64,000 nt of DNA from Siphonodentalium dalli. Lineage: Eukaryota > Mollusca > Scaphopoda > Gadilida > Siphonodentaliidae. Under the pieces are notes generated by a model that did no database searches, had not been told where the DNA came from, and worked only from the letters and a program-made list of their open reading frames with translations. Of this stretch, positions 22,870 to 36,260 are shown piece by piece; position 1 is the first letter of the stretch; the number at the start of each line of letters is the position of its first letter. The stretch covers positions 265,640,077 to 265,704,076 of the forward strand of contig CP136061.1 in the NCBI GenBank assembly GCA_032622095.1, in the 5' to 3' direction. A program made the translations under genes and the position numbers.

Positions 22870-25570
22870 GGGATTTGTGTCTCCATCATCGCTTTTACGC
22901 GACCTGTTCCCTTATAACTATTGTGATACAAACTCTATGAAATAAAATGCCGTACATATAAAGCGCTGGTGATGATCAAGTCCGGTTTTAACATTTTTTG
23001 TCAAATGTTGTGCAAAAAGTGTCAATATTACATTTGGAGGCCGTCTTGGACGCCATCTTGGATTTTATCACCTTATCAATCTAGGATTTGAACTTAGTCT
23101 TATATTTCCTGTGTCTCTGGAGGGTCCTACACATTATGACACCGTAAACTGTTCATTGGTAATTTATTTTCTTGCAACTCAGAAGCTGATCATTTTATCG
23201 GTCATTTATTTATCTTGACCGCCATTTTGATCTCCATCATCACGTTTGCGTAAACAGTTGCCTTATAACTATTACGACGCAGACTCTAGGCAAAATACTG
23301 CGCAACATATAAAGCATTGGTCCGGTTTGCATACCTGTTGTGCACTTGCAAAGTGCCAATATAAAAAATGGCGGCCAAGATGGCCATCTTTGATTTTATA
23401 CCTTCCTAATTTAGTATTTTAACTAAATCTTATATTTTCTGGGTTCCTAGAGGGTTCTACACATTATAACACCCTAAAATGTGCACTGTTAATGTATTCT
23501 TTGATACAACCTGGATGGCCACCTCTATTTGGATAATTATGAAATTTGGGGGAGGGTTAAGTTTTTGTCGATTATTTCGCCAGTTGGAAAGAAATAATAT
23601 TAATTTGAACACTATTATGTGGGGGATATCCTATTTTTTCTAAAAATCTATAATGGCGGCACGTATTCTACATGGTAATGGAGTTGATGCTCGACACTTT
23701 GTCTGAATCGCCATGATTGTTTACGCGTATATACGTTACATTCTTTACCATGTCGCAAAATCAGAACGAAAGCAGAAAAGCAATGTTGAATCTGATTAAG
23801 GGTCTATTCACATTAATCGCCGCGTTTTTGTTTTAGGTCGAGTTGCTCTGCGTTCGATTGCATCCCTTCCTCCCATTGTTATAACAGTTTTTGCTCCCAC
23901 AATAAGGGCGGGGGGGGGGGGGTCCTGACGAAAAATTCATACACATGACTGGGGTGGGTGGGCGATAGTACTGTTGGTAGGGGGTGACCACATATATGTT
24001 GACACATCAATTTTAATTTTCCTCGGTTAAATTGAAGTGAACAATATTGAGATATGTTGAGTACCACGAGCCATGCCATCACAATGCCATCAGTTTTTCA
24101 GGGAATAATTTATAATTAGCTGGTTAAATATTTACTGTAGGACAAACATAGAAATAAGGGGGGGGGGTGTTCAATTCCATGAATATGGGAATATATTTGC
24201 ATATTTGATTCCAATATAAAACGTATAACACAATATAGTACGATTACAACGCAGACAACATAAGTTTTTACTGCCACTCAAAATCACCAAAGGTGTACGA
24301 TTCAAGTAGTTTGATCAGATCTTTCAAACTTTTACTTATAGTTAGCGGAGTCTGACACACATCGTCTTCCTAAATAGATCTCACTTAAAAAGGTACAACC
24401 AAACAGTAAAAATCATGGGGAAAGAGGGGATGGGACGGCAATCTGTTGGAGGAAAAAATAGTGTTTGCATGTAGGGAGGATGGTGGACCCATGGTTGAGA
24501 GGGATTTTGATTTTCAACCCTGTGTACGAACGATTATTTTTTGCTTACCCCCCCCCCCCCGAAACAAAAAATCATCCATTGCTCATTGATATAGCCGGTG
24601 GCAACAATGTCAATGCGGCACTGGAATTGATGAACCACCACGAGTCAAATATAAGTACTGATGACCATAAGTGATGGGACTCAGAATTCAACCTTAAGAG
24701 TCACACACGCGTCATTTAAGGTCCAATTCTGTCGCCAGGGCGCTGTTCACATAAGCGATTGTTTTCAATTTGATCGACATTGGCGGCTGATCATCAGTGG
24801 TCGCATATGCTAAACGGCACACCACTATCAATGTGGCCAAATATTTGACATAGTATGTGAATGTTCTACCAGTAATAGTTGATTCAGTTTCAGATTGCCG
24901 GCCAGTCGGAGTTCTCTGCAGTCGAAAAAGAGGAAATTAATTGCCTTGTGGTTGGCAGGAATGGCATACAAATGTGCTTTGAGCCAAAGAAGATTCTGAG
25001 TTTATCCGATTTGTCAACAAAAAAAAATTCCGGCTGAATTGTCTATCAGTTATAAATATTCTGACCATAGGGATATGCAGGATCTAAGTATTTCCAACAG
25101 TTGGAAATTTTTGATGCGAATGACTGTACCCGGGCAGTATATGCTGGTCTAGTTAACCATGCCATTTCATGTAACGGCTATCTTGAGGACGGGGTTGATT
25201 GCAGAAAACGATTGGTCTCAAATAGGACGTGGTTGATTGATGAAGGTAATTGGTCACGAATCGCTCTGCGTTATCTTAACACGCACCTAAAAAAAACGCG
25301 GCGATTAATCGCCAGCGCGTGTGCAATATGAATAGACCCTTAATGTCAAGATTTGTCCCATAAATGAGAGCAGATGTTTCATTGATTCCCATTTTGGTGC
25401 TCGGTTAGCCAGTTGTCTATTGCCAGTCAACCACTGAAAACATGTAAATTTTTCGGTAGGGTACCCTATGAAACATAGCAAATATCGATATTTTGTCACC
25501 TGTTTCGGCTCCGCGCCCTCTGAATTCGGATACTGAGTAATTTTTATATAAGCAAATGAAATTCACCAAA
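22870..25570 (-). repeat. Dispersed repeat B, interrupted by a TTAA element
   Basis: Inverted relative to repeat A at 16290-16900. It contains two diverged tandem subunits of about 350 bp (22870-23220 and 23225-23570), both with CCATCATC and TATAACTATT and an AAGATGGCC-type block. The copy is split by the element at 23798-25343. Confidence 0.65.
23798..25343. mobile_element. TTAA-flanked TIR element (about 1.55 kb)
   Basis: Left end TTAAGGGTCTATTCACATT and right end AATAGACCCTTAA are inverted copies; both arms also share GGCGATTAATCGCCGCG-type sequence and CTCTGCG. Both junctions carry TTAA. The related repeat A has no insertion at the matching point (about 16455-16465), supporting a real insertion. 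No complete transposase; short open frames near 24465 and 25101 are unrecognised. Confidence 0.7.
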
Positions 25571-26221
25571 CGTGCCATGAATCACTTCGGGTTCCAAACT
25601 CCATGCAGCGTTTACCTCCCTTGATGAATCGGTAAGTCCGCTGCTACCGGCGACATTTTATACCCATATTCGTGGACTTCCGCGATATTAAGATAAATAC
25701 TAAGCCAACATAGCAACATTCTTGCCTTATTAAGCACACAAAATATCGGACATATTGTGTGTAATTTCGTACCTTAAGTTTGGAAAGTCCCAATAGAACC
25801 AAAGAATATATTGCGAAATAGTGTCTAAAAAGTTTAGACATTTGCGTTGATAAAATAATCGGAAAACCAAATCACACTGTTAAGTGTGACGCATGGCAAT
25901 TCAAACACAAAAGTTCAAATTTGCTGCAATTTTGACGAGTAGCTTGCTAAAATCGTCAACAAAACTGCTTTGATTCTCCAATCTTTCATTCAGTTTTAGT
26001 GCGGCAATTATTCTCAACCCACATAGGAAATTTGACTTTGAGGCAATCGGTTTCGCCATTTTGGCTGGAAAATCCCACGCTAAATATAGAAATCACAGAC
26101 TGGTACCAGTCCGGTGACAGAGTCAGAAAGGAAGTATGCCTTGTGCGCTCTGGTAGAGATTATTCGGGTTCCACAAGTTTTTCACAGTGAAAATCCCCGT
26201 TGACAGTGTTCTTAAGGCTAC

Positions 26222-26250
26222 ATTCACACACACACCCTCACACACCCCTC

Positions 26251-26297
<47 letters not shown>
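26222..26297. repeat. (CA)n microsatellite
   Basis: CA-rich stretch with a pure (CA) core of about 40 bases at 26255-26296. It lies in intron 2, about 550 bases from exon 2. Confidence 0.9.
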
Positions 26298-26299
<2 letters not shown>

Positions 26300-26629
26300 C
26301 ACATTTGCCTGGATATTTTCCAAGCGATTTGTCGCAGATGTCACTAGTGTTTTATAAAATGAGCTATGTCCCGCAGATAGGTTCATATATGCATGCTATT
26401 ATGTAATTCGACAAGTGATTATACATCTGACATTTTCCTCAATATAACCTTCATATATCTGGTAAAATCAATTGTGGAATCATTCGTTGTGCATGTATTA
26501 AGTAGTTCTAATCACACAAGCAACAATAGAAAGAAAATACTTCGTATTTCAGAAGTTCATCAAACAAAACTATTAAAATACATGTATATGTACTAGTCAT
26601 GTATTTGCGAAGACGATCACTATACATTA

Positions 26630-26762
26630 ACTGCTGTCGCCCGCTGTCGATAGAGACGTTGAGATATTTCACCCGTCGAGACCGGAATGTATCCCACGGA
26701 AGACTTGCGGGCCTCGATCGGGCGACAAATTTCAACGTCTCCCTCGACAGCGGGCGACAACT
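26630..26762. mobile_element. Palindromic MITE next to exon 2
   Basis: Arms of about 40 bp (CTGTCGCCCGCTGTCGA and TCGACAGCGGGCGACA) are inverted around a 45-bp centre. It sits about 80 bases inside intron 2 from the exon 2 donor. Confidence 0.65.
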
Positions 26763-26843
26763 GTTTGTCAATTGTCTAATGTAGATTAAATAAATTCGCC
26801 TTTTCTCATTGTGCGAATCGTGAATGGCAACTGTGGTGCTTAC

Positions 26844-26949
26844 CATATGGATATCTCTCACATAACTGTCCCATGAAGTAAGGGTCACATCCCTGACAAC
26901 TCTGAGCAGATTCGTTCCAGATCCCACCGTTCTGGCACTCAGGCAGAGT
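26844..26949 (-). CDS. Exon 2: short EGF-like module
   Basis: Encodes residues 110-144 plus the first base of codon 145. It starts after a pyrimidine-rich tract and CAG (acceptor AG at 26951-26950) and ends at a GTAAGC donor (26843-26838). The peptide has the CQNGGIW opening typical of EGF repeats, then C-x2-C and a G-x2-CE ending; cysteines fall at 114, 127, 130 and 139. A canonical EGF has six cysteines; here the first and third positions are missing, so it is a shortened or degenerate EGF-like fold. Frame and phase fit exons 1 and 3 exactly. A stand-alone exon of 106 nt is a normal size for an EGF module. It probably acts as a spacer between the PAN-like and fibrinogen domains. Confidence 0.8.
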
Positions 26950-27550
26950 CTGTGCATGAAAATAAAGAACCGTATTATGGTACACACAATCATGTAAAAC
27001 AGTCACGCTGAATGACTATAATTCGTCTATTTTCAATTCAAAGCCGCAAAGTCCAACACTGATGTATATTTAGAGAATACCTACATGTTTTGTTTGAATA
27101 CCGAAATGTTCGATATTTCTTTCCAGACAGGAATGAGATGTTTCATACGCACGGACGAGGGTAAATACTATTGTCCTCCCACGGAATGTTGGGGGACAAT
27201 GGCCGTATAATCTTGCTCAACGTAGTTATTTTTACGAATATTATTAATCAAAATTTACAGCACACATCGTCGTTCTTATATATTAATTAAATGCAATAAC
27301 TCTTGATGGAAAAACCATTTGCGTTAGTGTATCGTTGATTGCTGTGTCCCGAATCGAGATGTAAACATTTACAATTAAGCGTACATGTAGTTCAGACGAT
27401 GATTTCTATGGATTGGTATGGTCGATTTCTTTGATATTTTCGGCGATGTTAGTATAATGCTACATTCACACATTTGGCATAGCACCTGGTTACTAACTTG
27501 ACGTTCTGCGCACCCGAACTAGTCCATAATATGTCTTTTATCATCGTAGT

Positions 27551-30500
27551 CCAGTGCATTTATGATAATAAAGTGCCAAACCTCAAACTAATTGCAACAC
27601 AATGTTTCTTAGCAGGATTATGTCTATTAACCAATTATAAACAACAAACTAAAAATAAAAAAGGATCAAGAATGGCGAAATTGATAAATTTTGTGAAATA
27701 AATATGGTGAAATTTGGAAAAATACTCATTTTATAGCTTTTCAAGGATGTTGATAAAAAACTTCATTTCACATGTCCTTCCATTTATATATACATGTTGT
27801 TGAGTACACAGTCCTAATTACACAACAGAAAACATTTTCCAGATCAGTTGAGTATTTTTCGAGTTATGTGTCTCCAAAATTGGGAGTTTGTCTAATTTCG
27901 GAACCTCAATTTCTTAAGAATTAGCTAAAGTCCATATTTAATGGTCGTATATTTTAAAAACTAGAGAATAATGAAGGGATATCTTACTGTTGTATTAGTT
28001 TCCTCACTATATTGTGCACACAAAATGATTACTTTATGCATCTATGATCGAGAAGACAAAAATATTCTCAAACAAAATGTGTGTTCCATTGTATGGACTT
28101 TGCCACATTTGCCTTGTGACACAGAACTGGTGTGATGAAATACCATATCTGAGGTCATACAACTCAATAAATTGATTCCCATATGCCCTGTATTTCTCAT
28201 AACCTCTTAAGTATACTAGGTTAATACAATGAGCTGGAATTGCCAAACACATATGTGCTAAAATCAACTTAAGTTTTGACTCTTTTCCAAAAATTCCATT
28301 TTGGACTGTTTTGTGGTGTTTTTGTCCATTTTAAAGTTTGTTTTTTGCACAAATAGTAAAACAACAGTGAATACAATTAGTGATTAATGAGAAAAATCAT
28401 TTTATCGTTCCTCCTAAAACAGTTAGTGTTGGACAAAATAGGATTACGTTGGTTAGGGTGGATACACACATACATGTAATCTCTGTATGTAAAATACATG
28501 TATTTTACATGGCCACACCAATAATTGACAACATTAATCACCTGCGCGCGAGAGGTTCATTGTTAACAGGCCAGACAAGTGAGTAGTCATAAGCGAAGTC
28601 AAATTCTCTGCTACCAGGACATTTAAGGCCAGTCCAAAACATGTCTTCTCTTACGGATGTGGAAATTAGTTAAGTCTGTGTGATATCTGACATTTTATTA
28701 ATGCACATCACCAGAAGCGACACATCTGGTATATACAGGCTTGATATAGAACATTTTCGACCATGATGCTTTCTTGGCGTGGGGTTTCGAAAGCTTCAAA
28801 TCGCTAAGTGACTTAGTTGAATGTATCGGTCGGAATAATCTGGGCAAGAAGGTGCAATATATGTTTCACTTAAATAGCTCAGAGTTAGCCACCCCGTCTG
28901 GTAGCTTTCGGGATCATATATAGCCCCAAGTCGGGGGTAATATTTAGCCCCTGCGTCAGGAAATCCTGATAATATTGCCCCCATGTTGGGGATCATAGCC
29001 CCTGGGTTGGGGAACCCCTGGGGCCATCATCGGTATAAAAATCAAGAGAAGACTGACAATTATTTGAACAGAAAGTCCATCATTTGGGTTATCGCGCGAA
29101 CAATTATTCTAAGCGGCCTGACGACTTCGTTCGGTCAACGGTTCTCTGCACGCTCAGAGCTTGGCTCACTGTGGTCAAACATAGCCGCAATGATTGGGTT
29201 GTCAACGGACACATATTACATGGTCTGTATGATCCATGTAAAACGCCAAATACACGATAATTACAGAGATTACATGCATGTGTGTATCCACCCTTATACT
29301 AATTAACAGTCACTGGATTTCACATATTTTGAATGTTGATAATGGGGTAGGTGAAATCACAAAAGGCTATGATCTTGTCACCATATTCTAGTCATTGGAG
29401 AGAAAGGGTTGTTTTATTCCAGTTTGTGTAGATTATTCTTGGATGATAAAAAGTTTAGTACTTTAATAATTAGTTTATTTAGAACTTTATGAGCATGTTA
29501 TACAGAACCAGCTCGAAACAATGATTTGCCATTTCGCCATTGAATTGCAACAAAAACGAACGTAGCTCTTAATATGAACATCAAAACAGGAAGCAGTATA
29601 CACTGTATGAAAGGATAAGGTTTGTAGGAGCTGGTGATGGTAAAGTTTTATGCATCAAGATCCATATTTTCTAGATTTTGTCAATATGGTATCCCCTACC
29701 CCATTTTAAAGATATTCAAATTTGGTGTCAGTTTCGAGAAAATGAGTGAAATGTGAAATTCATTGACATATCCAATATAAGACTTTTATTTCAACACTAA
29801 TGTGATTTAGGAGGGAAGTTCAAATGATTTTACACATTAAACGCACATTGTTTATACTATATATACACAAAAACCTTTTTAAATGAACAAAAACGCCCAA
29901 AAAGGCATTTTTAGAAGATTCAATTCTAAGAATTCATAGGGACATTATTTGATTTTCTACTCCATGATTTTTGGGAAATTCCTTTACAATGTGTTTAACT
30001 ATGTATACTTAAGTAATTATGAGAAAGACAAGGAATATGGATATATATTTATTGAGTTGTATGACATCAAATATGCTATTTCATCACGCCGGTTCTGGAC
30101 CACAGGCAAATTTGGCTGTCCAAAAATGGCGGAACACACATTTTGTGTAAGAATATTTTTGTCCTCCCAATCATATATGCATAAAGAAATCATATTTTGT
30201 GCACAACTTAGAGAGGAAATGACTAAAACAACAAGAAATACCTTCATTTTTCTTTAGTTTTTAAAATACAAGAAAATAAAAAATGGATTTTAACTAATTT
30301 CGATAAATTGACGCTCCGAAATTAGACAAACTCCCAATTTTGGAGGCACATAACTCGAAAAATACTCAACGTATCTAGGAAAGGTTTTCTGTTCTGTAAT
30401 CAGGGTTATGCACTCTACATGGTTATATAATGGAAGGACATGTGAAATGAAGTTTTTTATAAACATCCTTAAAAAGCTATAAAATGAGTATTTTACCAAA

Positions 30501-30652
30501 TTTTGTCAAATTTAAATCACAAAATTCATCAATTTCGCCTTTCTTGATTCTTTTTGATTTTTAGTATATTGTTTGTGATGAGTTAAAGTACTTATTCCCA
30601 CTGAGAAACTCTGTGTTGCAATTAGTTTGAGGTAAAACCATAAATGCACTGG
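27551..30652. mobile_element. Large inverted-repeat element (3.1 kb)
   Basis: Arms of about 800 bp in opposite orientation: left from CCAGTGCATTTATG (27551) and right ending CATAAATGCACTGG (30652). Shared blocks include CAAACTAATTGCAACACA, GGACATGTGAAATGAAG (complement at left) and CTAATTTCGGA. The Harbinger-type MITE at 28455-29292 sits between the arms. Open frames in the arms (28034-28267, 29949-30257) are the same repeat read twice. Confidence 0.65.
28455..29292. mobile_element. PIF/Harbinger-type MITE, copy 1
   Basis: Termini GGGTGGATACACACAT and ATGTGTGTATCCACCC (allowing one mismatch inside), flanked by TTA on both sides. The 3-bp TWA duplication is the signature of PIF/Harbinger elements. 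A second copy, inverted, is at 53159-53954 with TAA flanks. Non-coding; no transposase. Confidence 0.8.
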
Positions 30653-30659
30653 CCTATCG

Positions 30660-31800
30660 CTAGCCTGTTACTAGAAGTGGAATTACTAAAGCTAACATGC
30701 ATGTTCCGGCGTCAAAGTAAACACGTTACTCGCTTTTGTCACAGCATGATGACAAAGGACTATATTTGCAATTAAGACCCTCGCAACAAATGCTTCAACA
30801 AACGCTCTATTGCGACATCACTGCATGCTTACATCGTTTGCATATACAGGTAGATTCTTTAAAATAATGAAATTAAATTAATCCCCGAGTATATGTCTTT
30901 ATAAAGCAGACATGACGCTCAGACCCAGTGGCGGGATTTTTCAGATCTAATAGATTTTACCATACATATCAATACATCATGCCATCTACATTGGAAAGGG
31001 TGACATCTTGCGGTCATAATGATGTATTATAACCTAAATGTCATGTTAAATTGCCATATAAAATATACTGCGTACGTACGAGTAACACAGTCACTTCAGA
31101 TCAAATGAGTGCGTATTTGTGAATAATGTAATAAAATATATATTTCACGTTACGGTGAGTTCAGAACAATAACATTTTCTACTAGGGGGTCGCCCGTCAA
31201 AAACGATGGGTTACAAACATGACATGGTGTGAAGAATTAATTATTAGTGCCGTTTCAAGTAATTTAAAATAAATATTAGTCACCTGCGGTAAATAGCGCC
31301 TATTGCATGAGACTCCGGATAAATTTACCATCTATCTTTTATGCTGATAATAAACGCTCTGTATTGCTATTTATTAGTACCCATTTAAGTCATTTCAGAT
31401 CAACGGCACCTATCCCGTGACAATTCCCGAGTCATGTTACCTATATTTGTGCACCAAATTTTCCACATATCTTCTGAGCTTTTTTAACGCGCCAAAATCG
31501 TGACAAATAAACGCACACACACACACGCGCGCGCACAGAGATACACTTGGCTTTTATATTTGGGGATTCTAGATGAGCTGGTCAACAACGCTAAACTCCG
31601 ATATATAAAGACATATGCATGGGACTATACATGTATCGGACAATAATCAACTAATTTGATCTGCTCCAGCCATTTTCAATTGAATATTGACAGGATATAT
31701 AGTTTATCAGAATAATGCAGAATGCATGGTAACCGACAAAAGGTATTTAATAAAAATGAAATGAATGTGACAACAGCTCACACTGTGTATGTGAAGGCAT
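30660..31800. other. Intron 1 sequence with no recognised gene
   Basis: Nothing supportable apart from a short (AC)n/(GC)n run near 31503-31530. Confidence 0.45.
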
Positions 31801-31808
31801 CCACAATC

Positions 31809-32263
31809 ACAGTGTATAAACCGTACAAACATTAAATCGGAAGTTGTTTTCGAAAAGACGAAAAATGCTATTTATAGAACGTAATGTGACAGAAATATCA
31901 CAACAACACCACAGAATCCAGGTTTCAGACGGACACACGGTTGCACCACATCTACTAACGTTATTATAAATTGTACATACACATTTGCCGATCGTAAGCG
32001 GGGGCCATTTGAGCGAAGGACTCTGTTTAATAGATAAAAACGGCCTTTGATCACTTCAGAAAATAATTTCTCGCAAAAATTCCCTCTTCAAATGTCATTT
32101 TAACACATATCCAACATCTGTCGGAAATCCCACTATATTGCAACGGAAAGGCCGTTACGTGTGTAACATATATGGACATGCCCTTGGCTCGAGTGTATTC
32201 ACAATTTGAACGTAGATAGTATTGATTTGGACACCCCGCTCTGAGTCGATGTACGCCTAGTTG
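31809..32263. repeat. Dispersed repeat R1 (inverted partner 44456-44915)
   Basis: The complement of 44456-44915: both contain CAGTGTATAAACCGTACAAA, TTGCCGATCGTAAGCGGGGG, GGCCTTTGATCACTTCAG and GTACGCCTAGTTG. High identity with a few indels. No protein; superfamily unknown. Confidence 0.8.
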
Positions 32264-32789
32264 TTTAAGTTAACAAGAAAACCATAGTCAGAAATGGTAA
32301 CGCCACCAAGATCGTATTATTAGCCATAAATATAAATCATAATATAAAATATATTGGTTACATGAATGGACCGCCTCAGAATTCCGTTAAGATAAGTAAT
32401 TCTTCAAATTATTACAATGCATGAACTACGGCTTATAAATTACTGCAGGTTTCTCATTCGCCACACCAGAATGCTTCTAAATGCGGATCAAAGCTAAGAG
32501 TGCGTGGCACAGCCATTGTTCATAGACATTTTACAGATAGCGAGAATGATGCATGCTGGGAACGAAAGCATCCACAGCAAAGCCATGTGCTTACGGAGGC
32601 ATGCGTTTATTATAGGGGATTTATGGTACGTGGGCCTATAAAACTAATTATAACTTTGTTATCTGTCATAGTTTATGCGTGAAATTTTAAACATATATAC
32701 CTGGACATCTACCCCTTCCAGAATGTTGAAAAACATTTTCAGTTGCTCATCGTATTTTTATAGACGAAATAGTCCGAAATTCCAGAAAA

Positions 32790-33500
32790 TTGCGCTAACT
32801 GCTCAATGTTTTAATGTGTTACAAAACGTCTGATAAAAATAGTTCTATCGGGAATATTCACACCATTTTTTTTCAGAGAACATAGTGTAAATATAGTCCT
32901 ATCGGGATATCGTAAAGGAGATTAATTAAACCCCTCAGACTGCCGAAACTGACATTAAATTCGCTTTTTCGTGTCCCACGGAAATGAAACTTGTCTGTCC
33001 ATTGATCACGTTATTTATTTGACATAGTATTTTTTTCTTCTGTTGTATTTGAACACTTGTTGCACGCGCAGGCTGCACGATCATAATAACTTCAACCGAT
33101 AAGCGCCGACTGATACCCGCGCAACAGTTTGTCTCAAATAAATTGTTATCAAAACGCAGGTTTATGGCCGCAGACATAAGCCGATTAAGTGTAATGTAAT
33201 TTATCCATGAACTTGACTGAAAAATTGTGATTCTATCACCATTAGCCACGAAAATGGGACCTCTAAACAGGCAAGTTTGATTTTCGGGGGACACGAACAA
33301 GCGAATTTATTGTCGGCAGTTTCGGCAGTCTGAGGGTTAATTAATCCCGAATTAAACGGAACTACTTTACGATAGTCCGATAGGACTATGTTTACTCTAT
33401 GCATGTTCTCTGAAAAAATAGTGTGAATATTCCAGATAGAACTCTTTTTATCAGACGTTGTGTAACACCTTAAAACATTGAGCAGTTATAGCGCAAACCG
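32790..33500. mobile_element. Inverted-repeat element with arms of about 210 bp
   Basis: Left arm 32790-33000 and right arm 33265-33500 pair: CTGCTCAATGTTTTAA, ATTCACAC, GTCCTATCGG, CTCAGACTGCCGAAACTG. No superfamily assigned. A direct repeat (TATAAAATATATTGGTT to CAGAATTCCGTTAA) flanks the region at 32340-32395 and 33605-33655. Confidence 0.6.
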
Positions 33501-34840
33501 AAATGTGTTGTCTTGCAAGATATCCCACCGCTTTAGCTAAATTTACCTTCCTACAATATCCATAAAGAGGATCATATATTATATACCCACGGTTTTAATT
33601 ATACAATATAAAATATATTGGTTTCGCGAATGACCAACTCAGAATTCCGTTAAAATAACAATAACAACCAGCACCTATAACGAACCGTTTTACTGGACTT
33701 GGCCTACTGGTCGCGTAGTTCCGACTTTTAAATAAACGGAATTTCCAACTCTATAAATAAAAGCCCCACAATGCATTCGCCCTGTCCACCACGCAATATC
33801 AAAATCTCAGCAGCTAGATACACCACAGGTGGCGTAATAAATGCTCTTTATTATTTCCATATCAGGAATACAGTAACAAACAAGACAGCAGTAAAATAAA
33901 TGGGGACAAAAAGTTAGTGTAATCATGTATGAAATTTCCAACTGTTAAAATTCTTTATAACAGTTGTGACTCCCACCCCCTCAAAATACCTCCATCATTC
34001 GATCCCCGTCCCCATCATAATGGGGACAATAATTACTAGTTGGGATACAAGGCAATGGTAACCATGTATTTTAACCTTTATGTTGTAGTGTAATAATGTA
34101 TGAAATTTCCAACTACATGTGCATTAACTTTTTTTTACAAAAGTTGTGAATCATACACACTCAAAATCTAACTTCCACCCCCACCCCACTACACTGTCCC
34201 TTCCACTTAAAAACATTCTGGAGATCAAGTTGGCCACAGGTGTTCATTTATTATACCCCACGTGTCTTGGACTGTTGCCAAATTCACAGTGCTCCATTAG
34301 AGGGCCTGCTTGGACTGTTGCCAAATTCACAATGTTAACTGCAGAGAGGTTGTATGTTATTGGAGACGTTCTAATATGACAATAGGCTGGCCTAATTAAC
34401 GAACCATGCACAGCTAAATACACACAAGCAACTTTTAATCTTCAAATAGATACAATTGTCGGCCTCCAAAATTCAATATACTTTCTTATATACAAACAAA
34501 CATTGAACTCATACCATTGTTTCACTTAACCAAAATAGCGAATTTCCCCAAAAGAACGCATATAGACTGCGCATGCGCAATTATATTAAAATACCCACAA
34601 TACACTTCACGAGGCTCTCAATGGGTTATCATATTTGTTTTCCAAATTTGTTTTATCTTCAACTAAAAACAAATAGTCTATCGAAATGAAATTCGCCATT
34701 TTTCTTCAAACAATTTTATTCTTTACAAAATACAAATTATCGGGTTAACATAAAACCATTCAAAAATTGAAACAAACTTAAATAATAAATAAATTAAACA
34801 ATAAATTCTTACCATAATTACAGAAAATAAAAGATGGCCG
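33500..34840. other. Intron 1 sequence with weak repeats
   Basis: Two diverged copies of a segment with ATGTATGAAATTTCCAACT (33924 and 34098 area). No gene seen. Confidence 0.4.
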
Positions 34841-34879
34841 TTACTACAAAAAAAACAGACATGCGCACTCCAATTAAAA

Positions 34880-35400
34880 TTACCCATAATTCAGTTCACT
34901 ACACCAGGGGCTCCCAACAGGTTATACAATATTTTCAGGCTATCAGATTATTTATATTTTCGACTTTAAGTTTACAATTTGAGCCTGTCCTCACTCTATC
35001 GATACGATTTATCATAAACATATTATACACCAGTGGCGTTAACTTTACAACTTCGGCATCTACGTGATTATATCGGTACGATTCAGTAAGGTACAAACAA
35101 TCTCCATAAAATACGCACAATTCAGTTCACTACATGCAGGGGCTCCCAATAGGTTATTCCCATTTATTATGGGCTCCCAATAGGTTATACAATATTTTCA
35201 GGCTATCAGATTATTTATATTTTCAACAACATATTATTACACCGGTGACTTTAAGTTTACAATTTGAGCCTGTCCTGACTCTATCGATAGGATTTATCAT
35301 ATTTTCATAAACGTATTATACACCGCTGACGTTAACTTTACAATTTCGGCATCTACGTGATTATATCGGTACGATTGAGTAAGGTACAAACAATCTCCAA
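34880..35400. repeat. Tandem duplication, unit about 250 bp
   Basis: CAGTTCACTAC, GGGGCTCCCAA, GGTTATACAATATTTTCAGG and GATTATATCGGTACGATT occur in the same order in two adjacent units (34890-35100 and 35115-35395). A short extra GGGCTCCCAATAGGTTAT copy lies between them. Confidence 0.75.
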
Positions 35401-35759
35401 GAATATATTCGCCCTGTACTCCATGCGACATAAAAAAACCAAATGCAAGTAACACCACACTAGGTGGCGTAATGATCACTAGTTGCCAAAAATATGTACG
35501 CCAAGTTGTGATAATGGGATTTATGTGAAAAGACGAACCCATGAATTAGGTTTCCATATTAGAGATACTCGGCCTCCTGATGGTCATTATTAACCTTCAA
35601 TCACAAGAGAAAGGCACTGTTCCGCTCCACATCCGTTTTCCGAATCTGGGATAGGGACCCACCCCATCCAAACTGCTTCAAATGACAATTTTACTCAGTT
35701 TTCCTGATTTATCTTTTCTTATCAATGTCCGTATCATGATTATAGAAGCATTCCCACTT

Positions 35760-36250
35760 TTATATACCAACAGCACTGTAAAGTTTCAAAACAATTCTCC
35801 AATAAATGTGGGCTGTACGGTATGCTGATGGATTGACATTTTAAATCCAATATGGCTTCAGGTGCTCGTGTTTGTTTTAAACAAATTTTGCGGAACAATG
35901 GAGGCTCCCATCTAGAGGCCACGTCGAAGATCCATATGGAGTTCGGTGACGATTGGGTGAGAAATGTGACATGTAAGGTGTGCTAAAGGATTTGGTCATA
36001 CAAAGAATAAAATCCAAGATGGCCAAAATGGCAGCCATTTATTTTACAAAATTTGGGAAAAATCGAAGGCACCCACCGAGAGATCAGAACGAAGATCCAT
36101 ATACAGATTGGTGATGATCGGATGAGGGATAAGCTCTGCATTTTGTGTTAAAGGATTTAGTGATGCAAAAGTAAAATCCAAGATGGCTGCCAGTGGCCAT
36201 ATTTTTTCATACAAAATCTTTCAAATTTTACAGCTCCCATCTATAGGTGA
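35760..36250. repeat. Degenerate tandem repeat (AAGATGGCNNCC type)
   Basis: Three diverged units share ATCCAAGATGGC, GAAGATCCATAT and GGTGATGATCGGATGAG-type blocks. It abuts the large palindrome at 36261 and may be part of the same element. Confidence 0.5.
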
Positions 36251-36260
36251 TCCTCGACCC

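Noticed and set aside
26508-26993. 161-codon minus-strand frame
   Set aside because: It runs through the palindromic MITE and overlaps exon 2 in another frame, so it is a shadow.
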